DNA from: Atopsyche davidsoni
Lineage: Eukaryota > Arthropoda > Insecta > Trichoptera > Hydrobiosidae
Direction: 5' to 3'
DNA: 64,000 nucleotides
Assembly: GCA_022113835.1 (NCBI GenBank)
Contig: JAILWY010000023.1
Span: 15,746,001-15,810,000 of the forward strand
The notes beneath the pieces were generated by a model, which was given only the letters and a program-made list of their open reading frames with translations, did no database searches and was not told the origin of the DNA. How positions within the stretch are numbered: position 1 is the stretch's first letter; the number at the start of each line of letters is the position of its first letter. Both the position numbers and the translations under genes were made by a program. Positions 47,106 to 58,876 of this stretch are shown here, in pieces.

Positions 47106-47956
47106 CGTGGTTTTTAAAAAAATACATTTTTCTGTTGTTTCATGAGATACCTGCCAGTTGCAGAGTATAAAGCACTTTTAAAGTAAGAAAAGTGATTATT
47201 TTTATAAATTGTTTGTTTTGATTTAAAACGACGCATAAATCACCCTTAAAACATATTACCGGATATACATGTTATAGCTAGTAAATGAATGTTTAGGTAA
47301 ATTATTGAAATTGTTAGCATTTAAAAAAAAAAACGAAGATGAAACACCAAGTATCGATCATTTTTGTATGTGACCAGTTTCACTTTTCAAGAAATTATAT
47401 ATATATAAATATTAATATATGTATATATATATATATATCAGCTTCAGCTCAATTATAGTGTAAGATGCCCTCAAATTAGACGATAAAGCATGTTTAAGAT
47501 CGAAGTGATGTCTTCACGCCCCAGAGAGATTCAGGAGAAGCCAGAGTTTCAGGAATGTCATTTCGCGGCGTTACGAGGCGATCGCAGACGATTTTATAGG
47601 GCAGTTAACATTGCGCGCCGGTACATGTAGCCACTTATAAAGCACCACCTGCCCTAACTGCGACTGCCACCCCCTAATGGCCCTGCTGGGGTGATTGATA
47701 TTTTTTATCGTTATTCCACGAGCTGGAGACATCCGAGCTCGGATAATCCGAAAACAGTCCGAGTATATGAACTCGAAATGAAAAAAAACCCGTATACATA
47801 CACACAGCTAGCCTGGTCGAATTTGCTCGTGATTCTTGCTGAATCTGTTTGTGGTCACATATTTATAAACGCAGCGTGGTTAAGGGTTAATTTTTCAGAA
47901 AATGAATTAAAATAAATTGATTACTACCGAATTCGTTTTGGTCTATGCGCGGAATG
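47106..47956. other. AT-rich stretch, AT microsatellite and GC islet
   Basis: An (AT)n-rich tract lies at 47396-47438, just after GTGACCAGTTTCAC (47370-47383), which resembles the GACCGGTTTC motif of the 58.6-kb repeat. A GC-rich islet lies at 47500-47700. The 74-codon frame (47691-47915) is unrecognised. Confidence 0.4.
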
Positions 47957-47984
47957 AAAAAAAAAAAAAAAAAAAAAAAAAAAA
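47957..47984 (+). repeat. 28-base poly(A) tract
   Basis: Uninterrupted A from 47957 to 47984. It could be the tail of an old retroposed sequence upstream, but no source sequence or target duplication was recognised. Confidence 0.95.
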
Positions 47985-49570
47985 CTGGTAGCACGGATTC
48001 TAAATATAGGCACATATATCAGCGCTTCACGTCACATGCTCGAATCATCCCTTATTCAGGACGGAGACGCGCTGCCTCGCAGGTAGTAGTCTGCATCCTA
48101 TTTGAAATACAAATCTCATCGGAGCTCCGAGCAGCCGTCGTCTTATCAGTCCACGCCAAGCGCCGGTACATGCTCAGAGGGGTGGCGCTCAGCCCGGGCT
48201 TTGAATTGAAATTGCGCGAGCTTATGGAAAAGACGACCCCCTGCCGCCCTCTCAAGAGTACAACCTACCCCAGGGTGTGTAAAGAACAGGTTTGACTGTG
48301 TCATTTTAAGTTTAGTCTAGGCGGAATATTTTATCTATCGAATCGGTGTATTTGAAATCCAATTTGTTTGTTCTAGATATTTTTGTTGCTGTAAGCACCT
48401 CCTTAATTTTAGTTTTTTTGATAGTACTTTCAATATTAAAGCAAACGTTTTTTGTTGATTTTACATTTATAACTAACAAAGTATACCTTTTGTAGTTCTA
48501 GATTATTTTTTAGAAATTTTATATAAGAATTAAACCAGTAAAATCATATAATTTTGTGATCTCTCAAAATCATTTAGTTTATTTGTAACTATTATATATA
48601 ATTATAATATCAAACTATTATAATTGTTGTAAATAAATACATTTTCAAATTATGATTTGTAAAGGTTGTGATCCTCATGTGGAATACCTTGAAAGCCTCC
48701 CCTTTTCACCCCAGAATAAGGGAGAAACGTCTGCATGCAGAATTGAACCAAGATGCAGGAGCCAGGGATGCTTAAAAATAGGGGAAGAAGTGAAATGTAA
48801 TAACGCTGCCGGGGAGGACGTCTGTGCTTTGCTGATTTTTGGTGAAGCCTTAAATATAACCGTAAATATAACGTTAAATATAAAGTATTTGTGAATTTTA
48901 AGGTTTTTTCTTATTTCTTTGAATATTTAATTTAAATCTCATTGGTTATTGTTCATATCAAATGCTTTATTGCTGTGATCTGTTAAAAAAAACAGGCATC
49001 GTTTTTTCACTGTATTTTATATTATATAATGGTGTTTCGAAAATATTTCAAAACAATTCATGTTTTCGTTTCAAAAGTTGAACATAAATTAAACAAAATA
49101 GTCTTTGAATTATTATTTTTAATAGCAAAGTAAATAACTTGTATCTTCAGTTTATAAACCTCATTTGGCAAGTTATGATTTTCTCTCTCACCTACCCTTT
49201 TACTAACATATTTAATCGTAGAAAAATTTATACAATACTTATGGTCAAACTTAACAGCCCTTAACTATACAATTAAAACATCTCTAGGGAAGATGTTTGG
49301 ACAGGGGGTTCAAGGTAAATAGGCGTACCCGACTTCGGCTCTGTTTCAGCCCCTATCATGGAAAAGTGTGCAATTCACACCCTTACGCAAACACCTCGGG
49401 AAAGCCTCTAATAAGCGAGGGTTGGGCTGATTGGCTTTTCCAGCCACCATTAGCGCCCTCTGGGAGGCGTGTCTCGGAGGCTGCGCGCGCAACCCCCTCA
49501 ACCACCCTCAGCAACCCACACCTACTCTTAATCAGTCTAACGAGAGAACCTCATCCAAAAAAATGAATTA
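47985..49570. other. GC islets and AT-rich DNA
   Basis: Islets lie at 48040-48270, 48660-48840 and 49290-49520. Three units of a 12-bp repeat (TAAATATAACCG-like) lie at 48851-48886. Frames of 116, 80 and 89 codons in these islets are unrecognised. Confidence 0.35.
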
Positions 49571-51320
49571 TATAGCCACCTTTAAGATATCCCACTGAAA
49601 CAAAAGTTTTTTTTTATTCAGTTATTTCGATTATTCAAAATTTAACCACCTTGAAATAATATTTTATGGTTAGTTTGTGTTGTGATGTAGTGATATATTT
49701 AGTAGGGAAAAATATATTATTTTGATATATGTTGGTGATTTTTAGTGTTTAATAAAGGGAAAGTTACACGAACGATCGTCGATATATCTCGGTATAGTGC
49801 CCGCCATGCAGTTTGTTAATAATTTCTCGAACGTGAAGTCAAATGACCCCGAAGTAGAGATAAGGGTAGAAAGACAGACGAGCGCAGATAAAACGGAACA
49901 AAAAGGGCATAAAAAGCGGGGGTGGAGATCTTACTACCCTCCCTTATAATCCTTAATGGCTATTCCGAACACCATTCCGCGCTGTCTCCTACCCCGTGAA
50001 TGCCATTAAGATTATATTAAACTTGGATTAGCCGAGGGATGTGATCTGTTTTAATGTGCTTTTTTGCGTTTTTCTGTTTTTTGCTAAATTTGTAAGCGCT
50101 ACCCCTCAGAGTTTGCAGGTACGTACCAAAGGTCAAAGATATCGTATTGATCCATATACACAGCAAAGTTCACAAACAATTCACCGACAGTATATTTTCA
50201 AAATGTAAATAATACTACTGTACATAATTATTTTTTTCTTGATTTTAAAATATTTTTAATCCCATATCGTAAACAGATTTCTTATATAACAAATTCTCAT
50301 AAACGTAACATGTACTTATGTTAAATCGCAAACATTTTTTAAAATAATTAATGCAGTGTCATATAATATAAATGGTTTAGACGTTTAGAGTATTTTTTTC
50401 TGGTTTGATTTTTATCTGAATAATATAAGAAGTGTTTAAATGATTTTTTTTAAAACTTAATAATTTAACTATGGACACAGTTATTTAAATAAGATACAAG
50501 AAATTCTAATAAAAAGCAGTTCACCACTTTGTTAGCACTGTCTGAAGAGGATTTGTAAAAGTACAGGTTACCTTAGGATTTAAGATCTTCTCAAAAGTTT
50601 TAGTAGAAAAAGAATGGAGTGATGCATTTCAGGTTTGTTCAGTTCAAGCTTCCTGTACACAAGCTTCTTAGAGCTTATTTAGTTTGCTTTTAAATTTTCA
50701 TTCAAAAATACATTCACTATAGGGAGTGAAATACGATTAAACGGAAATAATGTCTGTTTTTTTTATTAATTTCACAAACGGAATACATTAATGCTCTGAT
50801 AATCTGAAAATGTAGCTGGAAGAAGAGGCAGTATGAAAGCGGTAAGAAGAATTCACTAGCTAACTTTGACTTGATACTACTCAGGAATCCAAAAGAAAAA
50901 TCTGTCAGACAAGTTCGATCTGTAAGTTTTCCGTCGTCAATGGTTTTTAGAGGACTTAACCTATATCATATTGTAAAATCATCGCCAATGTTTGATGGTG
51001 CCTTAAATGGCAAATGAGTTCTCCAAAATTGTGTAGTATGTATAGTAGAAAGGAATAAATATTGCAAACATCAGAAATATATTAACAACGTAAGCTTTAA
51101 ATTAAAATCTTGCAAAAATCTTGGTAAAAATAGTTTCGATTCGTTACAAGGCACAAAAGAAGAAGGCAGAGAGTTTGCTTAAAAATTTTCAGTCAGGGGG
51201 CTTAAATAAATAAACTTTTAACTCCGAGACCTAGGAGAGTAATAGTTATCCAAGACGCGGGGCAAAAAAAACACAAAATTGGGATTACGTAAGAGGGCGC
51301 GCACAAAGCGGCAAAATAAA
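49571..51320. other. Mostly AT-rich noncoding stretch
   Basis: A GC-richer patch occurs at 49830-50000. Nothing structured was found. Confidence 0.4.
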
Positions 51321-51339
51321 TAAGACATATTCGCGGGGC

Positions 51340-51560
51340 AGATGCCCCCCTGCCCCCCAGCCCCCTGCCCCCTGTCCCCCTGCCCCCTGCCCCCTGCCCC
51401 CCTGGCCCCCTGCCCCCTGCCCCGCGGCGGCCCATGCAATATCGCGGTAATTTTTCTTCGGCTCCTTAGTATTCAAGGCGCACAGTTATCCGCGGAGGAG
51501 CCGGGCGCGCCGCCCCCCGGGGCCCCCCGCGCCCACCCCCGCCCCTGGCCAAGGGTGGCA
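51340..51560. repeat. C-rich minisatellite and GC-rich block
   Basis: From 51345 to 51424 the sequence is imperfect tandem CCCCCTGCC/CCCCTGTC-type units of about 7-10 bp. A further C-rich block lies at 51505-51550. The minus strand carries many GGGGG runs with quadruplex potential. Gly-rich and Pro-rich frames over it on both strands are artefacts of the repeat. Confidence 0.9.
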
Positions 51561-52340
51561 TTAGCATGTTGTGAGGGATGAGGATATAGAATATTTGCTG
51601 GTAAATTGTATTCCGAAGTTCTGCCCCGCATTGTGCTCATGTAATGAAGTGGAAAAGGATTTTTGATTGTAAGCCGGGCTTTCAACTTTTTAATGTTACG
51701 GATTATTATATTTGACCGCACTGGAATATTGCTGGAGGAACTACTGTGCACAAAATCACGTAATAAATATTTAACATTTTTTTTAAACGTCTGAATTGAT
51801 ATAATATTTGTAACATTAACAACGTAAGTAGCATATGTCGGCTTGCTGATATTGATGATGAATTCAGTACATTGCTATATGAACAATTTAATCAAAATCT
51901 GTTTTTGGAATCGTTATAATACATCTCAAGACTAGTTACGATGAATATGCTAAAGCGCATTTTTTATCGCATTTAACAATTAAATGTTAAAAAATAAATC
52001 AAGAATTTCACCCCACTCGAGAGGGCGACTCACCCTCCCGAAAGAGGGACGGAAGGAGCGAAGGCAAGCAGCCCGATGTCAATGATTGAACGTCAAGTCG
52101 CAGGGGAATAAATTTTACTGTCTTATTTTCAGTATTCTGAGCCGGTAGTCCGGGACGTGACGCTGGTCTGCCGGGGAAATGTATGGACGTCGTATGTATA
52201 TGCGAGGCGACGCTGCGATCTTAATAGGTACCTACCTACCTTCCTCTCTCCTCTCTCCACCCACCTATGGTACCGTCTACCTACCCTAAGAGCTTTTGCA
52301 ATATGTATATTATATATATATATATATATATATTCTTCAA
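51561..52340. other. AT-rich stretch, then GC/CT-rich islet and (AT)n
   Basis: The islet at 52015-52290 contains CTCTCTCCTCTCTCC (GAGAG-type sites) near 52244-52258, flanked by ACCTACCTACC. An (AT)n microsatellite spans 52307-52333. Confidence 0.45.
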
Positions 52341-55243
52341 TAAAGTATGACCGCAATGACCGCGACTAGCAATACCGGTCAACGGTTTTCTTTAATAATT
52401 GTATTTCCCAAATGTATTGCATAATTTTTTTCCCCTGAATAATATCAATTATAACTTCAAAAAAAATAAAAACAAGGGAATAACGAAAGGAAACATCAAC
52501 AGAGATCCCCAACTCAAATAAGAAATATATCTTTCACAATGCACCTCGCTTCATTTCACCCCAAAACCACCCTCAGCGATGTTTAAAAATTCATATCATC
52601 GACGCTTCGTGACACCCCCGGCTCATACAGCCCGGTAAAGCCTCCCTTCCCATTAAGGCTCCGATATATTTCTTCAGGGTAGTCCTGTGGCAGTTACGGA
52701 GCCGGCTCGGGGAGCTAAGACCATCCCCCGGGCTGGATATACACTGACGTTTGTCGTGACTTGATCCGGTTATTCGAAGTTGACATGGAATGTGTAATTG
52801 TTATTTATTTAACGTAATGATATATCTGTTTATCAAACAGTTTTTTCTAGACATAAAACGAATCATAAGCAGGTATTTCAGATTATTTGTTATGGTAGTG
52901 TATTTAATTTTTATTACAGCGAGATTTTCTTTTAAAGCAGAGTTTTATTACACAGAAACATATAATGTAGTACATTTTATCGTTTTAGCTAATTTAAGTA
53001 AATATATACAATATTTGAGGAAGAGTCGATCTATATTATTACTGACTCTTGCAATTGCTTACTAACCACAAAAAAATATTTTTAAATATATTATTATTAA
53101 TACAAGTTCAAAAATAGGCACGAACTTTTATATATTTTTATACGAATTTTTATCAATCTAATTACATGGATTTAGTTCTTATTGAATACCAGATAAAAGT
53201 AATATAAAATTCTATTATAATTTTTAAATTCTTAAAAGACTGTAAAATTTATTTAATCCTCATTTATTTAAACGCTGTATTAAAAATTATATTTTATATG
53301 AAATTATTGTGTATGTAACGTTTTAAAGTTCATATTTATTATGTGTTAGGTTATATTTGAAATAATCTGTAGAAAAAAACTACATCGACTATAATTCTTA
53401 TTAAATATCCATTTTAGTTAATAAATAGTCCGGGTTGAGCATAAAAGTCCACATCAATTAGTAAGTGCTTTTTCCTTGTCAACCCGAAGGAAACGTAAAT
53501 TAGTTCCGTGGGACAGGGAGCATACGTTCACTTGACGGTAACAAGTACTGACGTAGGCCTTGTTATTTGGAGCACGTAGGACCCCCGCGGCACACCCCTA
53601 AAGCCTTAAGGCCTCCGGCGACTTCCGGGAGGTTCTGCGGGTAACCAGAAGGCAGTTAGGGAAAGCGGGAGATACCTGGAAGTACTGTGGGGAATTTGAT
53701 GGAGTGCACGGAGGAATTCAGTGGAATAACAATCGATAACGGGACCGTTTTATACAAGTAATATTTTGTTACTATTACGTTGTTTTTTTTTTTTTTAAAC
53801 AGATTTACTGTTACAATATTATTAATTCAAATCACGAATATTTTATACACGGTCTAAGATTACATTATCAATTACGACTCTGCGTCCAAACTAAAATGTC
53901 GAAATCACTCGAAACAAATAATAGCGTATTATTGCAAATATAATTATCAAGCAGATAACAAATTGTACATTTTCACAATGAATTAAAGAAAACCCTTAGC
54001 TTGGAAATGTATAAAGGAGACGGCGATATGACGAGGTCTCCGTCTATTATGATCCTATCAAATGAGAGTCCCGCCGCAGCGCCGCCGGGAGCCGAATCTC
54101 AAATTCTAATGCGAAATGCTTTTTCATAAGCCCGCTCGGCCATTTTGTAGCGGCTGTCGCCATTTCTTAACGGCGGCAGAGCCCGTCAAGAAGGCCCAGT
54201 CGGTGGAACAGGACGCTTCTTCATATTTTTTTGTTAATGTATGCGCTATAATTCCGCGGTGGGTTTTTCGTAAATTTATCAGACAATTTATATTGTTACC
54301 CATACATACATATGTAATTGCATGGATGCGGAATAAAGAACTATTCATATTATTTATTTATTTATAAGAAAATATTATACATCTGGGTCTTTCCAGTTTG
54401 TATACTGAGTGTGTAGAAATGCACCTATTTTATATTTTGTCGTTGATATATGTTCGCCTAATATGGGCATCGACTATATTCGCGATATTGAAATACTTTG
54501 GAGATTTCATTTTTAATGTTTCAAACACGTTTAAGATTAAACACGTGTGTTTAAATTTATAAGCATGTAAAAGTATTATTTATTTCGTATAGCCTTAAAT
54601 GTATACAGCCTGAAAGGTTAAAAAATTGTGACCGTGAAAATTCCTTAAATAATATATTACATTCCTGAAAAACGAAGAGCGAAAGGTACTCGCGGCTTAC
54701 TTCTTTTTTTTAGCCATTGACCAAGTCGATGATCAGGTTTTGAAGAATTCCACAGCCCAGCACCCTCGGACCTGGTGAGTGACAGCTGACGAGGGAGGCG
54801 GGCTCGGTCTCCGGAATTAGCATCATCTCCGAGAGACCCCAAGATCCAGATCTGCATACCGCCACTCGTTACCGCTGCCACAGATGCGCGTTCGAACTGT
54901 TTTTGTCTCGCAGACGAAAATGAATCTTTAACTCGCTGTCTGGGTAGGCAGAGTACATTGTATTCTGATTTTGTTGGTTTTTTTTACTCTTACGATATTG
55001 ATGCTTCGACGAACTGGATATTTATTAAAAAAAAATACCACACAAACAATCATTACATTCTAACACTCAATACCTGTCAATTGTAATAAATACACAATCA
55101 TTTTTCCGTTTGATATGAAATACCTTAAGCCGGCTTATTAGAAATTTTCATAGTTTTTGGCATCTGTTGTTATTAGATAGTTTTGTGTTTAGGCTTCGAT
55201 ACTGAAATCACCTTCAGGGATTTGAAAGTAAATGAAACATTAA
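52341..55243. other. AT-rich DNA with islets
   Basis: GC-rich islets lie at 52590-52760, 53480-53720, 54020-54220 (with GCCATTTTG and CGCCATTT) and 54680-54910. AAACACGTGTGTTT near 54540 is a palindromic E-box. No gene was recognised. Confidence 0.35.
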
Positions 55244-55290
55244 AATACCTGAAGATTTTTCCAGTACTGGGACTGAAACGTCGGAACAGC
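55244..55290 (+). repeat. Degenerate hammerhead-like motif (GAAACGTC group)
   Basis: CTGAAGA at 55249-55255 matches the hammerhead CUGANGA core, and GAAACGTC lies at 55275-55282. Between them TCC...GGGA can form only a weak stem. Stem I is not evident. The GGGACNGAAACGTYGGA block is shared with the minus strand at 58840-58858, so this is a dispersed repeat whether or not it is catalytic. Confidence 0.5.
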
Positions 55291-55689
55291 ATAATATAAT
55301 ATAACAAATAACCCAATAAATCAGTTATATTGATTGAATATGAAAAAAACGAATTTTTATTGTATTCAGGCATTATAAAATTTAAAAATCACCGTGAGTG
55401 TATTTACTTTATTGTGACTGCTTAAAAAAAACACTTAAATATGTAAATTATTATTAGAGTAAGAAACACCACAAATAAATAATAAAGACCTAATAGAAAT
55501 CGTTCGATAAAATCGAGCCCATCGTAGAAAAGAGACCAGTGCCTCGAAACGAATAGAGTTCAGGGTCTTGCCTGAACTTTTCACAAACACTTGTTCTAAG
55601 AAAACAATCATTGAAAATAATATTATTTGAATGACATCATTGCATCAGAATCAGTTTCCTAAAGAAACAATGGACTATTATGAGCTTTG
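55291..55689. other. AT-rich noncoding stretch
   Basis: No gene or repeat was recognised. Confidence 0.4.
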
Positions 55690-55880
55690 ATATGTTCCGA
55701 TGCTTTTTTTCATGCGTCCGCGCGATATGCAAAAATTAATCGGGAATCAGCTGACATTCTGAGAAGATGGCGTCACATTTTTAATTCGAAACCCGAGACG
55801 GCGGACGCCGGTTCACATTGTTTGCATAACAATTCGTGAACGGCACGAAGTATTTTTATTTGACAAAATACCGTTCGATC
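55690..55880. promoter_or_regulatory. GC-rich islet with Pho/YY1-like site and Sox/POU-like palindrome
   Basis: AAGATGGCG lies at 55764-55772. ATTGTT-TGCAT-AACAAT at 55817-55833 is a perfect inverted pair of Sox-type ATTGTT sites around an octamer-like TTTGCATAA. Motif matches are direct; binding is inference. Confidence 0.3.
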
Positions 55881-56295
55881 CCGTGGAAACGGTTAGGATT
55901 TTTTAATTGTTCGTTGATTTTGTAATATTCCGTTATATTACACAATAATCAAACAAACTCCACGGCTCTATCTAAAATATCATGAAAATATCTAAACTTA
56001 GTAATAAGAATCTCTTGTTTAATTTTAATTAATAGTTCGGAACAAAACAGTGTTTATTTTAAACAAGCAAAACTCGTCTACTAGATCTTTAAAAATTTAC
56101 TTATTTCAATGGGCTTAGAAGAAGTCTAGGAAGTCAGAGTTTTCAAATATTCCATTAAATATATAATATAAACAAACGTAGTATTAAAATAATTTTTTTA
56201 AGCAAATATGAATATCCGCATGGAATGAGTTTTGCAGTAAGTGCTTTTACTTTATGAGAGCGTTTTTATACCAACTTATATAAAAATAATACTTA
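55881..56295. other. AT-rich noncoding stretch
   Basis: Nothing was recognised. Confidence 0.4.
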
Positions 56296-56395
56296 AGTGA
56301 TTTTTCGATAGGTAAATTTTTTATTTGTGTCCTATTTCGCCAACCTTCCACGTTAAAGGTTTCAACGTGAAAGGTTAGGGAAACCGGTCACCAAT
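56296..56395 (+). repeat. Degenerate copy of the GAAACCGGTC palindromic repeat
   Basis: AACCTTCCACGTT (56342-56354) is inverted against AACGTGAAAGGTT (56364-56376). The right side continues into GGGAAACCGGTCACC (56378-56392). This matches the reverse complement of 58638-58665 (CAACGTGAAAGATT, CGAAACCGGTCAC). The left arm is a decayed inverted second unit, so this copy too is an inverted dimer. Confidence 0.6.
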
Positions 56396-57015
56396 GAAAA
56401 ATATATTAAAATAGTTTATCGCTAGTACTCTGTGTATAACACAGCAAACAAAATGTTAAAAAAATATTCAAGTTTTATATATTATGACGGCACAATTTAA
56501 GTAGAAATCATCCACAATCGTCTTTGTAATCCCAATTTCTGCTCATCGAGAGCATAAAAAAATCAATTCTCATTGAAAATGAGGGTCGTGTAAAAAGTCC
56601 ACTGTATGACTGCAACTTTTTTCAATTCAAAGCTTCAGGACGGAGTGTTCCTTGTAGGGCCTTAATTTATACAAATTTCCAGCAATTAGGTTAAGCAGCG
56701 CCTCGCCCGGCTCCCACGCTGCGACGCGCGCGGGAGGCCTGCCTCTTAATATTCCGGTGGCGTATGGCGCGATCGCCATTACGGGGGGAGTCTGGCCGAT
56801 ATCGGTCGGCGCACAATTAAAATGCCCCTCGTGTGCAAATTGAGCTATTAGCCGTGTTTACCGGTAAGCTGATTTTTATTGGTCCACATTTTTTTTAAAA
56901 ATAAATTCAAACTGCGATACTACAGATTCAGAGTCGCCCACTAATGCAGTTTTTAGTAAATTTTCACAATTGCTTTTTATTACAGCTTTTACGCTTGAAA
57001 AGCTGAAAGACTTTA
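56396..57015. other. AT-rich stretch with GC islet 56630-56870
   Basis: The islet contains ACGCGCGCGGGAGG and GGCGCGATCGCC blocks. No coding signal. Confidence 0.35.
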
Positions 57016-57017
57016 TA

Positions 57018-57247
57018 TGTGTCCCAAAATTAAGGCAAGATTTGAATTTGTCGCCATTTTTGCAGTAAAGTTTTAAAAGGCTGCCAAGCTTTCATTATTT
57101 TTGAAATATTATTCAATAATGAAGACACGTTGTTCTATCGTGTAACGCTCCATTTTTACTAACCCTGAACTGTCAGCTGGTGTTTAAAAATGGCTTTACT
57201 ACAAAAATGGAGACAAATTCAAATCTTGCGTTAATTTTGGGACATCC
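57018..57247. mobile_element. 230-bp mariner-type MITE
   Basis: Terminal inverted repeats of about 52 bp: TGTGTCCCAAAATTAAGGCA (left) against GGATGTCCCAAAATTAACGC (right, reversed). Both continue through GATTTGAATTTGTC and CCATTTTTGYAGTAAAG. TA lies outside each end (57016-57017, 57248-57249). There is no coding capacity. The GTCCCAAAA-type end and TA duplication fit the Tc1/mariner superfamily. No other copy was seen in the window. Confidence 0.92.
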
Positions 57248-58116
57248 TATATATATATAAAGTATGTACAGTGTTTAATCAATATAAATTCACATTGAAC
57301 TGTTCGGCCGCGTATATTTTAAATTATCATAATTAATAAAAGCCTTTATGAGTCGCAAATAAAATATAATACATTGGAGGTTTTTGAATCTTTCGAAAAT
57401 ATTTTAAACTGTATTAATCATATTCTACATATATTTGTAGTATATATTTACAACATTAAAAAAATAAATCATTTTAAAAGAAAAAAATGTTGTAAGCAAC
57501 CGCGTCCAATAAAACGAGAGCATTATTATCTATACAAAAGGAAAAGTATTTAAAAACTAATTAAAATAAGTGCAGCGCAGTGTGGTGCGGTTTTTTGCTA
57601 TTCAATGGAGCCCAGGGAGTGGGAATCTGCAATGTCGATCGATAATTTGCTTGTTTCAGAGGAAATCTCTTGATAATTGCCGGTGGCACGGCCCTTAGTT
57701 TCTCACGGAGGAGTCGTGTGCTCACCGCGATATCCGATACCACTGCAGACAGGGCTGCCGCTACCTAATTAGCTACATTGTAATATTTATAATGGTAATG
57801 TATCTTTGAATTATTAAAAACATATATAACATAGTTCAGCAAAATATATTTTTATATATATTCTTCTTCGAGAGCCTAAATTTATGCTTAACCAGTACTC
57901 ATAGTTTTCATAGGGAAAATAGTGTAGGTCTTTTTACACCGCAGTATTGCTGCTGCCCAATAGCAATATTATATAATCCTTTCCTTACAAAGCTCTGGTG
58001 CTTAGATACTATATCTGCAGCAAGAACCCTTTATATCTACAAAATCCCTCCACAATCATTCCAACTCCACTACACTATAAAGAACAAATTAAAAAAAAAT
58101 GTACTGTCAATATCAA
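57248..58116. other. AT-rich stretch with GC islet 57565-57770
   Basis: A 60-codon minus frame (57561-57743) is unrecognised. Nothing else is seen. Confidence 0.4.
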
Positions 58117-58260
58117 AGTCCGTTACACATGTCGTGGCATAATTTCCGACCGACTTGCAATTAGCCAATAGATTCCTCTTTTCCGTTGTTTACTAAAAAA
58201 AATCCCATAATAAAGGGACGCCATTGGCTGATTGTGCATGTGTGTGTGTAGAAGGCTTAA
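58117..58260. mobile_element. GC-armed MITE, degenerate full-length copy
   Basis: Left arm CGTTACACATGTCG...TTAGCCAATAGATTCC and right arm GGGACGCCATTGGCTG...TGTGTGTGTAGAAGGC are inverted relative to each other. They align to the arms of the 43991-44168 element, with a similar A-rich/T-rich centre. Divergence is higher than in that copy. Confidence 0.7.
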
Positions 58261-58595
58261 GGGTTAAAACAAAAAATAAATTTTATTAAGAATTGCTGGC
58301 CAGGGCCCTGCGTTGCGGTTTTCGCCGATCGGCCGTGTTAAAATATGCCGTAATTTGACACTGACGGAGCAGCGGCTAATTGCCCCGCGGCCATCTTGCC
58401 GCCGGGCTGGGAGCCATCTTTTCAACCAGCTCGAGCCGTTTTATATTCCCATTGTATATTTAATTAAATACAGACATCATATCTACTATTGTCAGACAGA
58501 AAAAAATATTTTTCAGGTGAAGTTATATAAACAATGGTACTACTGTTATAATATTGAAACGAAAACAAGCATGTGCTTAAATCGTGATAAATATG
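58261..58595. promoter_or_regulatory. GC-rich islet with GCCATCTT motifs
   Basis: GGCCATCTTGCCGCC at 58389-58403 and GAGCCATCTTTT at 58411-58422 are two Pho/YY1-like cores about 20 bp apart in the same orientation. The surrounding GC-rich DNA has no recognisable coding content. Confidence 0.3.
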
Positions 58596-58714
58596 TTAAT
58601 ATTTTTGAGTAAAATACTTGAGTGATTTTCCACATGTGTGACCGGTTTCGACAATCTTTCACGTTGGCATTATCAAACAGAAAATCACTCAAGTATTTTA
58701 CTCAAAAATATTAA
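58596..58714. repeat. Perfect 34-bp inverted repeat around a hammerhead-like loop
   Basis: Arms 58596-58629 and 58681-58714 are perfect inverses (containing TTTTTGAGTAAAATACTTGAG). The 51-bp centre, on the minus strand, contains TGATAATGCCAACGTG and CGAAACCGGTC. ACCGGT followed by C repeats the loop-less palindromic stem III seen at 43.1 kb, but the CUGANGA core is changed, so activity is doubtful. The perfect arms imply recent formation or gene conversion. Confidence 0.85.
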
Positions 58715-58802
58715 AATGGAATTCCACCAAGTACTCTCGGTCAAAAATATTGAATTTCTTAAATATGTTAGTAGTTTTTGGCAACCTTTTTTTTGCGAGT
58801 TG

Positions 58803-58876
58803 GTTTCTTGGGTGTTAGGCTGCTTGAAGGTTTTGACTCCTCCAACGTTTCGGTCCCCGTATTAGGACTATCTGAA
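58803..58876 (-). repeat. GAAACGTT-group repeat copy
   Basis: On the minus strand it reads CAGATAGTCC, TAATAC, GGGGACCGAAACGTTGG, then GTCAAAACCTTCAAGCAGCC. GTCC/GGAC forms the stem II expected next to GAAAC; the CUGANGA core is one base short. The 3' tail is shared with 6600-6630 (plus) and 62043-62070 (minus). Confidence 0.6.

Noticed and set aside
51202..51476. Gly/Ala/Arg-rich open frames in several registers
   Set aside because: Artefact of the C-rich minisatellite; open in multiple frames on both strands.
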